Shown here one piece after another: positions 49,186 to 58,030 of a DNA stretch of 64,000 bases. Source of the DNA: JBELHR01 sp049606855 (lineage in GTDB: Bacteria; Bacteroidota; Bacteroidia; Flavobacteriales; Flavobacteriaceae); the NCBI GenBank assembly GCA_049606855.1, contig JBMYVY010000005.1, forward strand, positions 1 to 64,000, in the 5' to 3' direction. The translations under genes and the position numbers were made by a program. Within the stretch, counting starts at the first letter, position 1, and each line of letters opens with the position of its first letter. The notes beneath the pieces were generated by a model. The model was not told the DNA's origin. It saw only the letters and a list, made by a program, of their open reading frames with translations, and searched no databases.

Positions 49186-50697
49186 ATGGAAAACGTACGA
49201 GTACGCTTCGCTCCTAGCCCAACTGGCCCATTACACATAGGTGGCGTCCGAACAGCATTATATAATTATCTATTTGCGAAAAAAAATAATGGAACCTTCA
49301 TTCTACGAATAGAAGATACCGATCAAAACCGATTTGTATCAAATGCTGAGCAATACATAAAAGACGCTCTTGAATGGGCAACTATACCTTACGATGAAGG
49401 ACCAGGGAAAAACGAAAAATACGGTCCATACAAACAATCAGAACGCAGCAGTATTTATCAGGAACATATAACAAAACTGATATCTGATGGTAAGGCTTAT
49501 TACGCATTTGACACCCCAGAACAACTCGATCAGCTCCGAAAAAAGGCTGAAGAAGAAAAAACAACATTCTCCTACGACCACACAAATAGACAGGAATTAA
49601 AGAACAGTCTAAACCTTAAAGAATCAGAAGTAAACGAACTCATCGCGACAAAACATCCGTATGTAATTCGTTTTAAAAATGAGCCGGGTAAACTAATACA
49701 ACTCGAGGATATTATACGAGGAACTATACAGATACAAACTGATAATCTAGATGATAAAGTACTTATAAAAGCTGATGGCTTACCTACATACCATTTAGCG
49801 AATATCGTTGACGATCATTTAATGAAAATCTCACATGTAATAAGAGGTGAAGAATGGCTACCTTCTTTAGCATTACATTATCAGTTATACGAAGCATTTG
49901 GTTGGGAAAAGCCAAAATTTGCTCATCTACCTTTAATACTTAAACCCGTCGGTAAAGGAAAATTAAGCAAACGTGATGGAGATAAACTTGGCTTTCCAGT
50001 TTTCCCACTGGAGTACACCAATCCAGATACAAATGAAATTACTTCCGGTTATAAGGAATCAGGGTATTTTCCTGCTGCATTTATCAATATGCTCGCTTTT
50101 TTGGGTTGGAACCCTGGAACAGAACAAGAACTTTTCAGTTTAAAAGAATTATGCGAGGCATTCGATTTAACAAAAGTTAGTAAAGGTGGCGCTAAATTCA
50201 ATCCGGATAAAACGAAATGGTTCAACCAACAATATATGCAAAAAGCAGCATACTCTGAGGTTGAACCGTCTATATTGTATAATTTACAAAATAATAAAAT
50301 TGAACCCAATGCACTCATCGATAAACGAATATTCGAATTAATCAAAGATCGTGCTACATTCCCACAAGACCTCTGGAACTTGTCAAAATACTTTTATATA
50401 GCTCCAGAAGAATATGACGCTAAGGCAGTTAAAAAACAATGGAAAGAAAACACCTCCTCCCTACTCAAGGAATTGTCTAAAGACTTAAAAGCGATACCGA
50501 CTTGGGAAAGTGAAATAGTGGAACAGATAATCAAAACCTTCATCGGGAACAAGGAAATTGGTTTTGGTAAAGTCATGGCTCCATTGAGATTGGCCCTCGT
50601 TGGAAGTCTAAGTGGTCCAGACATATTTCAAATAATAGAAATCATTGGTAAAGAGGAAACACTCAATCGAATTGAGACAGCAACAAATAAACTCTAA
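49186..50697 (+). CDS. gltX: Glutamyl-tRNA synthetase
   Basis: This 503-residue class I synthetase charges tRNA-Glu. The sequence opens RFAPSPTGPLHIGGVRTALY, which holds the HIGH-type motif, and later has GEEWLPSLALHYQLYEAFGW and the KMSKS-like KLSKRDGDK. The C-terminal anticodon-binding region is present and the length is normal. Although the gene is on the + strand, its sense strand is unusually rich in C relative to G in sampled lines (for example 15 C and 6 G at 49561-49620). This fits a lagging-strand position left of the candidate origin. The SPFH-protein gene begins 48 bases downstream. Confidence 0.96.
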   Translation: MENVRVRFAPSPTGPLHIGGVRTALYNYLFAKKNNGTFILRIEDTDQNRFVSNAEQYIKDALEWATIPYDEGPGKNEKYGPYKQSERSSIYQEHITKLISDGKAYYAFDTPEQLDQLRKKAEEEKTTFSYDHTNRQELKNSLNLKESEVNELIATKHPYVIRFKNEPGKLIQLEDIIRGTIQIQTDNLDDKVLIKADGLPTYHLANIVDDHLMKISHVIRGEEWLPSLALHYQLYEAFGWEKPKFAHLPLILKPVGKGKLSKRDGDKLGFPVFPLEYTNPDTNEITSGYKESGYFPAAFINMLAFLGWNPGTEQELFSLKELCEAFDLTKVSKGGAKFNPDKTKWFNQQYMQKAAYSEVEPSILYNLQNNKIEPNALIDKRIFELIKDRATFPQDLWNLSKYFYIAPEEYDAKAVKKQWKENTSSLLKELSKDLKAIPTWESEIVEQIIKTFIGNKEIGFGKVMAPLRLALVGSLSGPDIFQIIEIIGKEETLNRIETATNKL

Positions 50698-50745
50698 GTA
50701 CAGGCCTCATTAAATGGGGCTTTTTTCTTATATTGAAATAAAAAA

Positions 50746-51663
50746 ATGCCAATTACAACAATTATTATCATCGGGGTAATCATATTAGCATTACCGCTAG
50801 CAATATTCATTGTAAAACAACAAACTACAGTAATTTTAGAGCGATTTGGAAAATTTCTTTCCATTCGACAGTCCGGTCTACAATTCAAAATTCCTTTAAT
50901 AGATCAAGTAGCAGGTCGGGTATCTTTAAAAATCCAACAATTAGATGTAATCGTTGAAACGAAAACCAAAGATGACGTATTCGTTCAACTCAAGATTTCT
51001 GTACAATTTCAAATACTCAAAGAAAAAGTATATGATGCATTTTACAAATTACAGAATCCACATGATCAAATAACGGCTTACATATTCGATACAGTTCGTG
51101 CGGAAGTTCCACGAATGAAATTAGATGATGTATTCGAAAAAAAAGATGATATCGCTCATGCTATTAGACGTGAACTAAAAGAAGCTATGCTCAATTATGG
51201 TTACGATATAGTTAAGGCTTTGGTTACTGATATTGATCCCGATCGCCAAGTAAAAGAAGCTATGAATAGAATTAATGCAGCAGAACGAGAAAAGGTTGCT
51301 GCACAATTCGAAGGGGATGCACAACGTATCTTAATAGTCGAAAAAGCTAAGGCAGAGGCGGAAAGTAAACGTCTACAAGGAAAAGGAATTGCAGATCAAA
51401 GAAGAGAAATAGCCAGAGGATTGGAAGAAAGTGTCGATACACTGAACAAAGCGGGAATTAATTCACAAGAAGCTTCAGCATTAATTGTTATTACTCAACA
51501 TTATGATACCTTACAATCCATAGGAAGTGATACTAATTCAAATTTAATTTTATTGCCAAATAATCCCAATGCCGCAAGTTCCATGTTAAATGATATGGTT
51601 ACAAGTTTAGTTGCGGCAAATAAAATCCAAGAATCAGGAGAAAAAAAGAAAGGGACTAATTAA
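50746..51663 (+). CDS. SPFH/stomatin-family membrane protein (paraslipin/QmcA-like)
   Basis: This 305-residue protein has one N-terminal membrane helix (IIIIGVIILALPLAIFIV) and then an SPFH/band-7 domain: TTVILERFGKFLSIRQSGLQFKIP (residues 25-48), DVFVQLKISVQFQI, and AYIFDTVRAEVPRMKLDDVF. An Ala/Glu-rich coiled coil follows (AAEREKVAAQFEGDAQ, EKAKAEAESKRLQGKGIADQ). Such proteins form large oligomeric rings on the inner membrane and organise microdomains; QmcA-like members are the best fit. No NfeD partner gene is adjacent, which argues against the NfeD-linked slipin group. A perfect 26-base palindrome overlaps its end, separating it from tatA. Confidence 0.9.
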   Translation: MPITTIIIIGVIILALPLAIFIVKQQTTVILERFGKFLSIRQSGLQFKIPLIDQVAGRVSLKIQQLDVIVETKTKDDVFVQLKISVQFQILKEKVYDAFYKLQNPHDQITAYIFDTVRAEVPRMKLDDVFEKKDDIAHAIRRELKEAMLNYGYDIVKALVTDIDPDRQVKEAMNRINAAEREKVAAQFEGDAQRILIVEKAKAEAESKRLQGKGIADQRREIARGLEESVDTLNKAGINSQEASALIVITQHYDTLQSIGSDTNSNLILLPNNPNAASSMLNDMVTSLVAANKIQESGEKKKGTN

Positions 51664-51674
51664 TTAGTCCCTTT
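51649..51674. terminator. Palindromic terminator-like hairpin between the SPFH gene and tatA
   Basis: The 26-base palindrome AAAGGGACTAATTAATTAGTCCCTTT is centred on the convergent gap. Its arms are perfect, with A-rich sequence on the left and T-rich on the right, so it probably stops transcription from both sides. Confidence 0.7.
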
Positions 51675-51677
51675 ATA

Positions 51678-51860
51678 TTATTCTGATTTCTTTGAATCTG
51701 ATTCATCGTCTTCTTTAGTAGCACTTTTAAACTCTTTAATACCACTACCTAAACCCCTCATTAATTCGGGAATTTTACGCCCACCAAAGAGTAACACCAC
51801 TACTAGAACGATAAGAACCCATTCGTATCCTCCTAAAAATAAAAAGTAATTCATATTCAT
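51678..51860 (-). CDS. tatA: Sec-independent protein translocase subunit TatA/TatE
   Basis: This 60-residue protein has the TatA plan: a short periplasmic N-terminus, one membrane helix (EWVLIVLVVVLLFGG), the hinge FGGRKIPELMRGLGSG, an amphipathic helix (GSGIKEFKSATKE) and an acidic tail. It forms the pore-like part of the Tat system that exports folded proteins. No tatC is next to it, so the partner is elsewhere. An ATG at 51854 is an alternative start, two codons in. A TATATTTG box lies 14 bases before 51860. Confidence 0.92.
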   Translation of the reverse strand: MNMNYFLFLGGYEWVLIVLVVVLLFGGRKIPELMRGLGSGIKEFKSATKEDDESDSKKSE

Positions 51861-51874
51861 AATTAATTATTCGA

Positions 51875-51882
51875 CAAATATA
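51875..51882 (-). promoter_or_regulatory. -7 promoter element of tatA
   Basis: Minus-strand TATATTTG lies 14 bases before the ATG at 51860. Confidence 0.55.
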
Positions 51883-51912
51883 CTAAAACCTTTAAAGTAG
51901 AGCATTAAAATG

Positions 51913-52584
51913 CTAATTTTTAGCACTAATAGTACCTCCTAGTACTTTTTTAGTATTCAATACCTTTGGAAGACCCTTATAGTATACTGACCCTCCAACT
52001 TTAACTTCTGCATCCAAAACTTCAATAGCAGAAACTTCAATTACACCTCCAGTACTAGATTCTACATGAGCAGATTTGGCATCCAAATCCATCCCTTTAA
52101 ACACACCACCAGTTCCAACATTAACATCTATTTGATCGACTTGACCGTTTACAGCGATAACACCACCTGTAACAGCACGGAAATCTGAATGAGTACAATA
52201 TAAAATACCTTCAAATTCAGAACCTTCTTGAGTTTTAACCTCTAAAAAATCTTGCTCCAATTTTCCAATAATTTTAGCATCAGACCCCTCACTCAAATCA
52301 ATTAATTTCAAATCATTCTGAACAAAAAGACGAACCTTAACATTATGGTCTTTTAAAACACTTGATACATTCATTGAAATTCTCAGCCTTCCATCTTTAT
52401 TCTTAACGCTTACATCTTCTTTCAAATCACCAGAAATAATAACCTTATTACTATCTGATTTTTCAATAGTAATGTCGAGCCCAGAAACCACTTTAACCTT
52501 TTCAAAATCACCCAAATTTCTTGAAATATCTTGAGCATTAACAAAAACACTAGAAAATAAAAACAATAAAAAAACTACTCTCAT
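51913..52584 (-). CDS. Secreted GIN-domain (DUF2807) protein
   Basis: This 223-residue protein has signal peptide MRVVFLLFLFSSVFVNAQ and a repetitive beta-rich body typical of the head GIN domain (DUF2807): FEKVKVVSGLDITIEKSDSN, RLRISMNVSS, LIDLSEGSDAKIIG, HVESSTGGVIEVSAIEV. It is predicted to be a beta-helix-like adhesion or wall-linked protein of the periplasm or surface, and no catalytic residue is seen. It begins 2 bases after the rnr stop, so it is cotranscribed with RNase R, an uninformative pairing. Function of the family is not established. Confidence 0.82.
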   Translation of the reverse strand: MRVVFLLFLFSSVFVNAQDISRNLGDFEKVKVVSGLDITIEKSDSNKVIISGDLKEDVSVKNKDGRLRISMNVSSVLKDHNVKVRLFVQNDLKLIDLSEGSDAKIIGKLEQDFLEVKTQEGSEFEGILYCTHSDFRAVTGGVIAVNGQVDQIDVNVGTGGVFKGMDLDAKSAHVESSTGGVIEVSAIEVLDAEVKVGGSVYYKGLPKVLNTKKVLGGTISAKN

Positions 52585-52586
52585 AC

Positions 52587-54743
52587 TTAAAAATTTAATT
52601 TACTAAGTAAAGTAAAATCTAAATGTTTTCTTTCTAAATCAGTATGTTTAACTTTTACTTTAACAGCATCTCCTAGTTGATAAAGATTACCCGTACTCTG
52701 CCCTTCTAAAGCATACAATTCTTCATTATAAACATAGAAATCATCATTAATATCTCTAATTCTCACCATTCCTTCACATTTATTCACATTAATCTCAACG
52801 TAAATTCCCCATTCAGTAACACCAGAAATAACCCCATCAAATTCTTCATTCTTATGATCATCCATGTATTTAACTTGCATATACTTAATGGAATCACGTT
52901 CTGCACGTGAAGCTAATTGCTCGCGTTCAGAACAATGACCACATTTATCTTCAAAATCATCCGATTTAGGTGAATTACCTCCATCTAAATAATGCTGCAA
53001 TAATCTATGTGTCATTACATCAGGATAACGTCGAATCGGACTTGTAAAATGGGAATAATAGTCAAAAGCTAAACCATAATGTCCAATATTCTCCGTAGTA
53101 TATTCCGCTTTCGCCATAGATCTAATAGCTAAAGTTTCAACCATATTTGATTCGGCCTTACCTTGGACATCCTCCAATAATTGATTCAGTGAACTTGAAA
53201 TTTTCTTTCTTGAACTTGTATCTATTCCATATCCAAACTTATGAACGAGATTATTTAAAGCGTCTAATTTATCCACACTAGGCTCATCATGAACCCTATA
53301 AATAAAGGTTTTGCCTGAGGGTTTTCCTTTTGAACTACCAATAAATTCGGCTACACTTCTATTTGCTAAAAGCATAAACTCTTCAATTAATTTATTAGCA
53401 TCCAGAGATTTTTTAAAATAAACACCTACTGGATTTGACTCTTCATCTAAATTGAATTTAACTTCAACTCGATCAAAAGTCAAGGCACCTTTTTTAAGCC
53501 TATTTTGCCTTAAAATTTTAGCCAATTTATCAATACTAAGTAATGCATCTGAAAATTCATCTTCTTTTCCCTCAATTACTTCCTGAGCTTGTTCGTAGGT
53601 ATATCTTTTATCAGAATAAGTCACGGTTCGACCATACCATGAATCAATAACATTTGCTTTATCATCCATATCAAAAATGGCAGAAAAAGTTAATTTTTCT
53701 TCATTCGGTCTTAAACTACATACTTTATTTGATAAAATCTCTGGTAGCATGGGTACCACCCTATCCACTAAATAAACAGACGTAGCACGATCATAAGCTT
53801 CATTATCTAAAACACTCTTTTCTTGTACATAATGAGAAACATCCGCGATGTGTACACCGATGCGGTAATTACCATTCTCAAGTAGCTCAAAAGATAGCGC
53901 ATCATCGAAATCTTTAGCGTCTTTCGGGTCAATTGTAAAGGTAAGAACCGATCTCATATCACGACGCTTTGCAATTTCCTCTTCAGAAATTTCAACATCT
54001 ATTTGATTCGCATCAGATTCAACTTCTGCAGGAAATTCATAAGGTAACCCGTAATCTGTCAAAATTGAATGCATCTCAGTTTGATGCTCTCCGGGTCTTC
54101 CTAAAACTCCAGTAATTTCAGCAAAAGGAGATTTAGATTTCGATGGCCAATCCGTAATTTTTGCAACTACTTTATCCCCATTAACTGCTTTGCCAAAATT
54201 CTTTTTATCTACATATAAATCCGTATACATTTTAGGATCATCAGCCACTACAAAACCAAAATTCTTATTTTCTTGAAGCACACCGACAAATTCAGTCTTA
54301 TTACGTTCTACCACTTCAACTACATCACCCTCTAATTTGCCTTTATTTTTTCTGTTATAGACAAATACCTTCACCACATCCTTATTCAACCCAGTATTCA
54401 TATTCCTTGAAGGTATAAATACATCCTTATCAAATTCATCAGAAATGAAATAAGCATTTCCAGTATTAGTCATGTCTAAGGTTCCAAGATAATAATGATC
54501 CTTAGCGTTCAAAATATATTTACCTCTAGACTCTTCTTTTAGTCGACCTGATACGACAAGTTCATTTAATTTTTGAATGATTTGATTTCTTCCATTGCTG
54601 TCCGTTATTTCCAAACTGGCAGCAACTTGCTTATAATTTAAGGCCTTGTTTTTTGACCGCGAAAAAACCTGTACAACCTTGCGGTTGAGATCTTTAATAA
54701 CATTTCCTTTTTTTTTATAAATCCTCTTCGATTTTCTCGACAT
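52587..54743 (-). CDS. rnr: Ribonuclease R
   Basis: This 3'-5' exoribonuclease of 718 residues (starting at the ATG at 54743) degrades structured RNA. An N-terminal winged-helix region and two cold-shock-like domains precede the RNB catalytic core, whose motif FTIDPKDAKDFDDALSFE carries the metal-binding aspartates. HYGLAFDYYSHFTSPIRRYPD is the signature near the end of the core, and an S1 domain closes it (FDGVISGVTEWGIYVEI). The longer frame to 54821 adds a hydrophobic head unlike RNase R, so it is rejected. The GIN gene follows. The gene is oriented away from the candidate origin on its right. Confidence 0.95.
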   Translation of the reverse strand: MSRKSKRIYKKKGNVIKDLNRKVVQVFSRSKNKALNYKQVAASLEITDSNGRNQIIQKLNELVVSGRLKEESRGKYILNAKDHYYLGTLDMTNTGNAYFISDEFDKDVFIPSRNMNTGLNKDVVKVFVYNRKNKGKLEGDVVEVVERNKTEFVGVLQENKNFGFVVADDPKMYTDLYVDKKNFGKAVNGDKVVAKITDWPSKSKSPFAEITGVLGRPGEHQTEMHSILTDYGLPYEFPAEVESDANQIDVEISEEEIAKRRDMRSVLTFTIDPKDAKDFDDALSFELLENGNYRIGVHIADVSHYVQEKSVLDNEAYDRATSVYLVDRVVPMLPEILSNKVCSLRPNEEKLTFSAIFDMDDKANVIDSWYGRTVTYSDKRYTYEQAQEVIEGKEDEFSDALLSIDKLAKILRQNRLKKGALTFDRVEVKFNLDEESNPVGVYFKKSLDANKLIEEFMLLANRSVAEFIGSSKGKPSGKTFIYRVHDEPSVDKLDALNNLVHKFGYGIDTSSRKKISSSLNQLLEDVQGKAESNMVETLAIRSMAKAEYTTENIGHYGLAFDYYSHFTSPIRRYPDVMTHRLLQHYLDGGNSPKSDDFEDKCGHCSEREQLASRAERDSIKYMQVKYMDDHKNEEFDGVISGVTEWGIYVEINVNKCEGMVRIRDINDDFYVYNEELYALEGQSTGNLYQLGDAVKVKVKHTDLERKHLDFTLLSKLNF

Positions 54744-54854
54744 ATTTTTTTTATTTACTACTAAGGTACGATAAATAAGAAGAGAAAATTTTATTAAATA
54801 AATCTTAAAAACTTGTAACATTTTCTTAAAACTTCCGTCTATAAGATTATAGAA

Positions 54855-55010
54855 ATGAAGCTTTTAATCAAAATAATAATCTTTTTTACTGCCATCCTAT
54901 TCATTGGGATGTTCTTCACTGCGCGAAATATCAATAAACAACTCAACCAAGATCAACCAGTAGAAGTAAATCAACTAGATTCTACGCTTCCAAAGGTTCA
55001 TCTGCTCTGA
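54855..55010 (+). CDS. Possible small single-helix membrane protein, 51 residues
   Basis: A 51-residue frame (ATG 54855, TGA 55008) encodes an N-terminal membrane helix (LLIKIIIFFTAILFIGMFF) and a short polar, mostly uncharged tail ending PKVHLL. It lies alone between rnr and the candidate origin, divergent from rnr. No -7 promoter box is seen upstream, and I know no family for it. Its stop sits within a 15-base palindrome (TCTGCTC-T-GAGCAGA, 55001-55015). It may be a real small protein or chance. Confidence 0.4.
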   Translation: MKLLIKIIIFFTAILFIGMFFTARNINKQLNQDQPVEVNQLDSTLPKVHLL

Positions 55011-55515
55011 GCAGAGTTGTCAACACTTATTATATATATATTTATTTATTTAAAAATTTTAAAAAAAATATTATAGTTATAATAGTATGTTGAAATATAG
55101 CATAAGTTTTCTCCTCAAATATTTTATTCAAAAAAGTTAACAGTGTGTTAAAGAAACAAAATACTTGTTTTAAAGACTTTAACATAAATTAAGACTTTAA
55201 AAAAAGAGGATGTTAACAATGAAAAGTGAATAACTTTAAACATTTTTAATTGTTAAAAACCACATGCAAAACTGTGTATAAATTGTGGTTTATTTTTTAA
55301 AAATAAATTTGGTTTTAAATATTGGGTTTTTGATTGGAAAAAATTATTATCAAATCAAAATTACTTAGTCTTTAATTATTGAAAGATTATTAACAAAATT
55401 ACTTTAGCTATAAAACCCTTATTTACAAGGAAAAGAGTAAAAGTTATTAATAAGGATGTTTATAAGTCCAAGAAAACAATAATTACTAAATTAGCACTAT
55501 AAAAAATTCGAACAT
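55011..55515. other. Candidate chromosomal replication origin (oriC), 505-base gene-free region
   Basis: This is the only stretch above 300 bases without a gene. It holds an extremely AT-rich tract (55028-55082, almost no G or C), a perfect DnaA box on the minus strand (TTATACACA at 55273-55281) and one-mismatch boxes at 55144-55152, 55225-55233, 55387-55395, 55419-55427 and 55457-55465. A repeated AAGACTTTAA lies at 55173 and 55191 (period 18). Genes to the left run mainly leftward and those to the right mainly rightward, and G/C composition switches side. Three parS sites lie 6-9 kb to the left. Bacteroidota origins are often not beside dnaA. This is an inference; a long AT-rich gap alone would not prove it. 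Confidence 0.6.
55257..55291. repeat. Inverted repeat enclosing the perfect DnaA box
   Basis: AAACCACA (55257-55264) and TGTGGTTT (55284-55291) are exact 8-base inverted arms around a 19-base spacer. The spacer contains the DnaA box TGTGTATAA (55273-55281). Both arms also end in CCACA, like DnaA boxes. Confidence 0.65.
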
Positions 55516-55947
55516 ATGACTATTGCAATTGGTAACGATCACGCGGGAACAGCGTATAAATTTGAGATTATAAAACACTTAGAATCAAAAGGTTATAAAG
55601 TTATTAACTACGGTACTAACACAAATGATTCAATGGATTACCCTGATGCAATTCACCCGGTTGCAGATGCTGTAGAATCTGGAGAGGCTAAATTTGGAAT
55701 TATTTTATGCGGGAGTGGAAATGGAGCTCAAATGACGGCTAATAAACATCAAGGTATTAGAGCGGCTTTATGTTGGAATAATGAATTAGTAGCGTTAACC
55801 AGACAACATAATGATGCTAATATTTTAACTATACCTGCACGGTTTGTTTCCCTGCAACAAGCACTTGGTTTTGTAGATGTATTTTTAAATACAGAGTTTG
55901 AGGGTGGTAGACATCAAAATAGAGTACATAAAATTTCCTGTTCGTAA
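55516..55947 (+). CDS. rpiB: Ribose-5-phosphate isomerase B
   Basis: This 143-residue protein of the RpiB/LacAB fold interconverts ribose 5-phosphate and ribulose 5-phosphate in the pentose phosphate pathway. GNDHAGTAYKFEI is the phosphate-binding start, ILCGSGNGAQMTANKH contains the catalytic cysteine loop (here CGSGNGAQM instead of the common CGTGIGMSI) and ARFVSLQQA lies near the C-terminus. The GNG variant is seen in several Bacteroidota sequences, but it could mean a related sugar-phosphate isomerase. It begins just right of the candidate origin and is followed directly by a GNAT gene. Confidence 0.88.
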   Translation: MTIAIGNDHAGTAYKFEIIKHLESKGYKVINYGTNTNDSMDYPDAIHPVADAVESGEAKFGIILCGSGNGAQMTANKHQGIRAALCWNNELVALTRQHNDANILTIPARFVSLQQALGFVDVFLNTEFEGGRHQNRVHKISCS

Positions 55948-56388
55948 ATGGATATTAAGGTCAAAATATTTGATGATTTAAACATTAAGGAACTCTATGA
56001 AATTCTTTCCTTAAGGAGTGAAATTTTTGTTGTAGAGCAAGATTGTGTTTATCAAGATATTGATTTTAAAGATCAAAAAGCCATTCATGTTTGTGGGTAT
56101 TTAAATAATGAGTTGGTAGCTTATACAAGAATTTTTGGTCCTGGAGATTATTTTGAGGATTCTAGTATAGGCAGAGTGTTAGTAAAAGAAAATAAAAGAG
56201 GATTACAACTTGGTCATGTTATTTTAAAGGAATCTATTAACTGCATTAAAGAAAACTTTAATACAGAGAACATTGTGATATCGGCACAGACTTATTTAAA
56301 ATCATTTTATCAGAGTCACGGTTTTGAATTTACTGGAAAAGAATATCTTGAAGACGGTATACCCCATATTGAAATGATATATACTTAA
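55948..56388 (+). CDS. GNAT-family N-acetyltransferase, ElaA-like
   Basis: This 146-residue single-domain acetyltransferase starts immediately after the rpiB stop. ElaA-type features are LSLRSEIFVVEQDCVYQDID at the start, then VAYTRIFGPGDYFEDSSIGR, RVLVKENKRGLQLGHVILKE (acetyl-CoA-binding region) and SAQTYLKSFYQSHGFEFTG at the end. Acetyl-CoA is the donor; the acceptor is unknown. Close spacing suggests cotranscription with rpiB and the barrel-protein gene that follows 3 bases later. Confidence 0.85.
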   Translation: MDIKVKIFDDLNIKELYEILSLRSEIFVVEQDCVYQDIDFKDQKAIHVCGYLNNELVAYTRIFGPGDYFEDSSIGRVLVKENKRGLQLGHVILKESINCIKENFNTENIVISAQTYLKSFYQSHGFEFTGKEYLEDGIPHIEMIYT

Positions 56389-56391
56389 AAA

Positions 56392-57471
56392 ATGTTCAGA
56401 ACTTTTCTGATTTTACTGTTATTTACAACCTCTATTTCATGGGCCCAACTGGGAGGAGCTAGTCCTGGAGGGGGAGTTGTTAAGTCGGATACTACGACTG
56501 TAGGACCTTCTAAATTTGTACCAGCGCCCTATGTAAATTACAGTAGGTCTATAGGTTTTTCTGGAGGTGTTGTTCCTTTGTATATGTGGAATATCAATAA
56601 AAAAGATACTATTTCACCGCAATCTATTGTAGGCGGACTGGGAATGTATTCTACAAACAAAACCTATTTTGGGATGGGTTTTGGTAGGATTTATCTCAAT
56701 GAAGATCGTTGGAGAATCAGTTTTGGTGGAGGAAATGGAAATGTGAATTTTCAGGTTTTTGTGGATAGAATAGTCAACGATTATATAGATTATGGTACTA
56801 ACTTTTGGTTCTTTAAAAGTTATGTGCAACGAAGAATTTTTGAAAATATTTATGGAGGTATTGTTATTGATTACACCAATTTTAATACCGAATTTGATGT
56901 CGATGTAAATGCGGCAATTCAAAACACCTTTACAGGAGTAGGACTTATTCTTGAGCGAGATGTACGTTCCAATGTGTATTATCCTTATTCCGGTGATCAA
57001 GAGTCTATAGAATGGAATACTTATCCAATTTGGCTCAATAATAAAGATCAATCAAATCGAATAAAATTAACCAACAATAAATTTTGGGCATTAAGAGGCA
57101 AGAAAGATGTTATTGCAGGGAGAATTTATGGAGAATTTGGACTCGGAGAAATTCGTTTTAATCAAGAGGTGGTCGTTATGGGAACGGATTTAAGAGGTTA
57201 TACTCAAGGTAAGTATAGAGGTAAAGGAATGATGGATATGCAGGTTGAATATCGTTATAACTTTGCCCCAAAAATGGGTGTCGTAGGTTTCGGAGGAATT
57301 GGAACAGTTTATGGATCTTCAAATGAAGACATCAACGGAATAATCCTACCAAGTGTGGGGCTTGGTTATAGATATACTGTTTTTCCAACAAATCATATGA
57401 ATATAGGCTTAGATGCTGCTATTGGAAGAGATGATTGGGGAATCTATTTTAGAATAGGAGAGGCTTTTTAA
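56392..57471 (+). CDS. Outer-membrane beta-barrel of the Omp85 C-terminal (surface-antigen D15-like) type, paralogue 1
   Basis: This 359-residue protein has signal peptide MFRTFLILLLFTTSISWAQ, then a Gly-rich linker and a predicted beta-barrel. The segment LRGYTQGKYRGKGMMDMQVE resembles the VRGF/RGY loop conserved in Omp85 barrels, and it ends GIYFRIGEAF with a terminal phenylalanine, like most outer-membrane barrels. No POTRA domain is present, so it is a stand-alone barrel. The gene at 58031 is a paralogue with the same DTISP motif and GEAF ending. Transport or assembly roles are possible but unknown. It is likely expressed with rpiB and the GNAT gene. Confidence 0.75.
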   Translation: MFRTFLILLLFTTSISWAQLGGASPGGGVVKSDTTTVGPSKFVPAPYVNYSRSIGFSGGVVPLYMWNINKKDTISPQSIVGGLGMYSTNKTYFGMGFGRIYLNEDRWRISFGGGNGNVNFQVFVDRIVNDYIDYGTNFWFFKSYVQRRIFENIYGGIVIDYTNFNTEFDVDVNAAIQNTFTGVGLILERDVRSNVYYPYSGDQESIEWNTYPIWLNNKDQSNRIKLTNNKFWALRGKKDVIAGRIYGEFGLGEIRFNQEVVVMGTDLRGYTQGKYRGKGMMDMQVEYRYNFAPKMGVVGFGGIGTVYGSSNEDINGIILPSVGLGYRYTVFPTNHMNIGLDAAIGRDDWGIYFRIGEAF

Positions 57472-57978
57472 TTACCAGCCGGTATATCTGGGAGGTTTGA
57501 TGCCGTTTAAATTTAAATAAACAATAAGCTGACCTCGGTGATGCGTCACGTGGTCTTGCATTAAATTTAATATTTGAAGCTTATTTTTTTCACCCGCAAA
57601 AAAATCTACTTTTTCCGATAAATTCTTGTCAGAAATCTGATTTACGTTGTCAGCAGATGCAGAAAAGGACAATTCTATTAATTCTAAAAGTTCCTTTTTA
57701 CTACTTACTTTTGTGTTGATTTCTTTTGAATTATTGTCGGAAATATAGGACTTTGAGAGCCAAAGCATGTTTTCACAGATATGTTGAATTTGTTTTGTAA
57801 AACTCATTTCTCTCTCTGTTGGTTTAAAGTTGTATTTATCTTCTGGCATTGCTTGAGCAACTTTCGTTAAATAGATTTTAGAGTTTTCCCATTTTTCTAA
57901 AAACACAGTTTTTACAAGTTCTTGTCCGGACATAAAATTGAAATTTAAAACGAATAGTATTAGAATTAGCTTTTTCAT
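57472..57978 (-). CDS. Exported DinB-like protein
   Basis: This 168-residue protein has signal peptide MKKLILILFVLNFNFMSGQ and a four-helix DinB/YfiT-like fold. The three metal-binding histidines are likely in IQHICEN and DHVTHHRGQLIVYLN. Most DinB-like proteins act on low-molecular-weight thiols or are of unknown function; the signal peptide implies that this one works outside the cytoplasm. It lies convergent with one barrel gene (no gap at the stops) and divergent from the other. Confidence 0.85.
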   Translation of the reverse strand: MKKLILILFVLNFNFMSGQELVKTVFLEKWENSKIYLTKVAQAMPEDKYNFKPTEREMSFTKQIQHICENMLWLSKSYISDNNSKEINTKVSSKKELLELIELSFSASADNVNQISDKNLSEKVDFFAGEKNKLQILNLMQDHVTHHRGQLIVYLNLNGIKPPRYTGW

Positions 57979-58030
57979 AGGGTTGTTGTAAAATTGTTGT
58001 ATCTTTTAACTACTTAATTATAAAGGTATT

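Noticed and set aside
56614..57051. 145-residue minus-strand frame inside the first barrel gene
   Set aside because: Antisense to a gene with signal peptide and barrel features, and rich in isoleucine and asparagine without any motif.
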